DNA from: Thiotrichaceae bacterium UBA4486
Lineage (GTDB): Bacteria > Pseudomonadota > Gammaproteobacteria > Eutrophobiales > Eutrophobiaceae
DNA: 64,000 bases
Assembly (NCBI GenBank): GCA_002389045.1
Contig: DGNS01000009.1
Location: forward strand, 1-64,000
Direction of reading: 5' to 3'
This document shows positions 62,062 through 64,000 of the stretch, piece by piece (position 1 is the stretch's first letter; every line of letters starts with the position of its first letter). The notes under the pieces are model-generated. The model worked only from the letters and a program-made list of their open reading frames with translations, had not been told where the DNA came from and ran no database searches. Position numbers and translations under genes: made by a program.

Positions 62062-63189
62062 ATGAGCGCGACGCTTGAACTGGCCCGGGAATTAATCGCA
62101 CGGCAATCGGTTACGCCGGACGATGCCGGCTGCCAGCAACATATCGCCGATCTCATGGAACGAACCGGCTTCACTTGCCGCTACCTGCCCTTCGGGAATG
62201 TTCAGAATCTCTGGGCCACGCACGGCAGTGGCGAGCCGCTGCTGGCCTTTCTGGGACATACCGACGTGGTGCCGCCTGGGCCGCTCGAGGATTGGGAATC
62301 CGACCCGTTTCAGCCGCACATCCGTGATGGCCTGCTCTACGGCCGCGGCGCCGCCGATATGAAAGGCAGTGTGGCAGCCATGGTAACCGCCCTGGAACGC
62401 TATGTAACCGATCACCCGGATCACCCGGGCACACTGGCCCTTCTGCTGACCAGTGATGAAGAAGGTGTCGCGGTGAATGGTATACGCCGGGTAATCGAGA
62501 CATTCAGGCAGGACAACATCGTTATAAATATGTGTCTTGTCGGTGAACCGTCCAGCGACCGCCGGCTCGGCGACGTCATTCGCATCGGCCGGCGCGGCTC
62601 ACTGGGTGCGACATTGCGGGTGCACGGCATCCAGGGCCATGTGGCCTTTCCCGAGAAAGCGGATAACCCGGTTCATGCCGCCAGTGCGGCACTGGCTGAA
62701 CTGTGCGCGCAAACCTGGGATAACGGTAATGCCCATTTCCCGGCGACCGGTTTCCAGATTTCCAATATTCACGCCGGCACTGGTGCGGACAATGTCATCC
62801 CGGGTGAACTCGAGGTCATGTTCAATTTTCGCTTCTCTACCGAGACCACGGACGATGAACTAAAACGGCGTGTGCACGCGATCCTGGACAGTCAGGGACT
62901 GAACTACGATATCGAATGGCGGCTGTCCGGACAGCCGTTTCTGACCGAATCCGGCGACTTGCTGCAGGCAGTTCGCGACAGTATCCGCGATATCTGCGGG
63001 TTCGAGACGGAGCTGTCAACGGGTGGCGGCACTTCCGACGGCCGTTTCGTTGCGCCCACCGGGGCGGAAGTCATTGAACTCGGCCCGATCAACGCCACCA
63101 TTCACAAGCTGAATGAATGCACACCGGTTGCGGACCTGGAGACGTTGTCTCGACTCTATGAATCCATCATAAAAAAACTTACCGGTTAG
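62062..63189 (+). CDS. dapE: Succinyl-diaminopimelate desuccinylase
   Basis: 375 residues, M20 metallopeptidase of lysine/peptidoglycan synthesis. Zinc ligands: LGHTDVVPPG (His, Asp), YGRGAADMKGS (bridging Asp), SDEEGVAVNG (catalytic and metal Glu) and the late STGGGTSDGRF. ATG at 62062. 10 bp after dam. Confidence 0.96.
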   Translation: MSATLELARELIARQSVTPDDAGCQQHIADLMERTGFTCRYLPFGNVQNLWATHGSGEPLLAFLGHTDVVPPGPLEDWESDPFQPHIRDGLLYGRGAADMKGSVAAMVTALERYVTDHPDHPGTLALLLTSDEEGVAVNGIRRVIETFRQDNIVINMCLVGEPSSDRRLGDVIRIGRRGSLGATLRVHGIQGHVAFPEKADNPVHAASAALAELCAQTWDNGNAHFPATGFQISNIHAGTGADNVIPGELEVMFNFRFSTETTDDELKRRVHAILDSQGLNYDIEWRLSGQPFLTESGDLLQAVRDSIRDICGFETELSTGGGTSDGRFVAPTGAEVIELGPINATIHKLNECTPVADLETLSRLYESIIKKLTG

Positions 63190-63408
63190 ATGCATCCGAG
63201 AACCGGAATGGTTCTCGAAAGAACCCTGCTCGCCTCGTGCCGGCCGCCCCCCGGTAAGACTGACTCCGCTGTTCTTTCCCGGCAACCGCTATCCGCGGTT
63301 GCCGCGCTACAACCGTGTCGACGTCACTTCTTCTCCGCTCACATCAAATATTTTCCATAGCTGCCGATAACGCTCTGACTACTGCCGGAGATTATCAGGA
63401 CGCTGCTC
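63190..63408. terminator. Hairpin-rich region after dapE
   Basis: Two perfect stems: 63197-63204 with 63210-63217 (8 bp, 5-base loop) and 63281-63289 with 63295-63303 (9 bp). The first lies just after the dapE stop and may end transcription, though no T run follows. Confidence 0.4.
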
Positions 63409-64000
63409 ATGCCCACACCACAACTGCCTATCGATAAACGTTTGTTCAATTCGCTCAGCATCGGAGTCGTCCTCTGCGACTCTCAGGACAATATCGTCTG
63501 GGTCAACGATGGTTTCCTTGAACTCATGGTCGCTGAAAGAAACAGCGTGATTGGTGCTCCCGTGGCCGCTCTTTTGAAACACAACCTGACCACCACGGTT
63601 AATTCCCTTGATGTTATGCGTTATGAAACCACCAGTGACGATGGCAGAACCCTCTGGCTGCACTGTATAAGCGCCCCGATCAAAGTTGATGGGAAACTGA
63701 CATACAGCTTGCGCCTGTTGCTGGACATTACGGAATTTCAGCAGCGGCGTAACCTGCGCTCACTGATCACCACGGGCATTGATGACTCTCGGCTGGATCA
63801 AATAAGCGGCATCCTCAACCGTCGCGCCATTCTCCAGGAACTCAATGCAGAAATATCCAGAACCCGTCGTTACGGCAACCCGCTTGGCCTCATCCTGTTG
63901 CGCTATCCAGTGCCTGTAATCATGCATGAAGATAATGTCAACATGCTGCTGCAATCACTGGCAAACACTCTGAACGACCAGTTACGCTGGGTCGATAAAC
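63409..64000 (+). CDS. PAS-GGDEF sensor/diguanylate cyclase (C-terminus off the right edge)
   Basis: Open frame from ATG 63409 to the window end, 197 codons. Residues ~10-120 resemble a PAS domain (LFNSLSIGVVLCDSQDNIVWVNDGFLELM...). Residues ~137-197 start a GGDEF domain (DQISGILNRRAILQELNAEI, RYGNPLGLILLRY), but the signature loop lies outside the window, so whether it makes c-di-GMP cannot be judged. The ISGILNRRA is a variant of the usual D.LTGL.NR. Confidence 0.75.
   Translation, partial: MPTPQLPIDKRLFNSLSIGVVLCDSQDNIVWVNDGFLELMVAERNSVIGAPVAALLKHNLTTTVNSLDVMRYETTSDDGRTLWLHCISAPIKVDGKLTYSLRLLLDITEFQQRRNLRSLITTGIDDSRLDQISGILNRRAILQELNAEISRTRRYGNPLGLILLRYPVPVIMHEDNVNMLLQSLANTLNDQLRWVDK

Noticed and set aside
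63197..63303. c-di-GMP riboswitch upstream of the GGDEF gene
   Set aside because: The stems are simple hairpins; I cannot find the conserved core of the GEMM riboswitch.

Overview
The window is a piece of a gammaproteobacterial chromosome, inferred from gene content. It has a complete 14-gene nuoA-N operon with separate nuoC and nuoD, a hopanoid cluster built around one squalene synthase, and an E. coli-like housekeeping set (tpiA-secG-tRNA-Leu; trpS-scpA-scpB-rluB; yciB-yciI-bolA; dam; dapE). Hopanoids with HpnO and HpnN, Mrp-type antiporter subunits and NhaD would fit a methane-, sulfur- or nitrogen-oxidising or alkali/salt-tolerant lineage, but the sequence alone does not give the genus.

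Layout. 1-3269 is the right end of an integrated element: a partial gene of unknown function, two small DNA-binding proteins and a tyrosine integrase, ending in the 3' half of a tRNA-Pro(CGG) gene. A second copy of the tRNA 3' end lies 183 bp further on, after a hairpin-rich insert. 3580-8490 is a patchwork of a toxin-antitoxin pair, a pentapeptide-repeat gene remnant, three copies of a miniature repeat, a GNAT-deacetylase fusion, a lipoprotein, a nucleoside phosphorylase and tRNA-Ser(CGA). 8647-9417 encodes an exported pentapeptide-repeat protein.

9775-18665 (+) is a hopanoid operon: aminotransferase HpnO, squalene synthase, squalene-hopene cyclase, HpnG, a PhyH-type dioxygenase and the RND exporter HpnN. 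19163-25964 (-) holds NhaD and an unusual set of Mrp-like subunits (C, D, D, small membrane protein, D). 26086-28098 (+) encodes two copper chaperones (SCO, PCuAC) and phosphatidylserine decarboxylase. 28212-43226 (-) is nuoA-N, whose gene junctions carry arrays of 7-bp tandem repeats.

43544-53477 is mixed: an ada-like/alkB DNA-alkylation repair pair, a cytochrome b561 gene, an endonuclease-like protein, an SLC13 transporter, a two-EF-hand protein and gamma-glutamyltransferase. 53658-63189 is mostly conserved housekeeping. The right edge cuts a PAS-GGDEF protein.

The points most worth following up are the PhyH dioxygenase inside the hopanoid operon, the reduced Mrp/NhaD cluster, the heptamer arrays that have become part of nuo coding sequence, the acetyltransferase-deacetylase fusion, and the nested tRNA-Pro attachment site.
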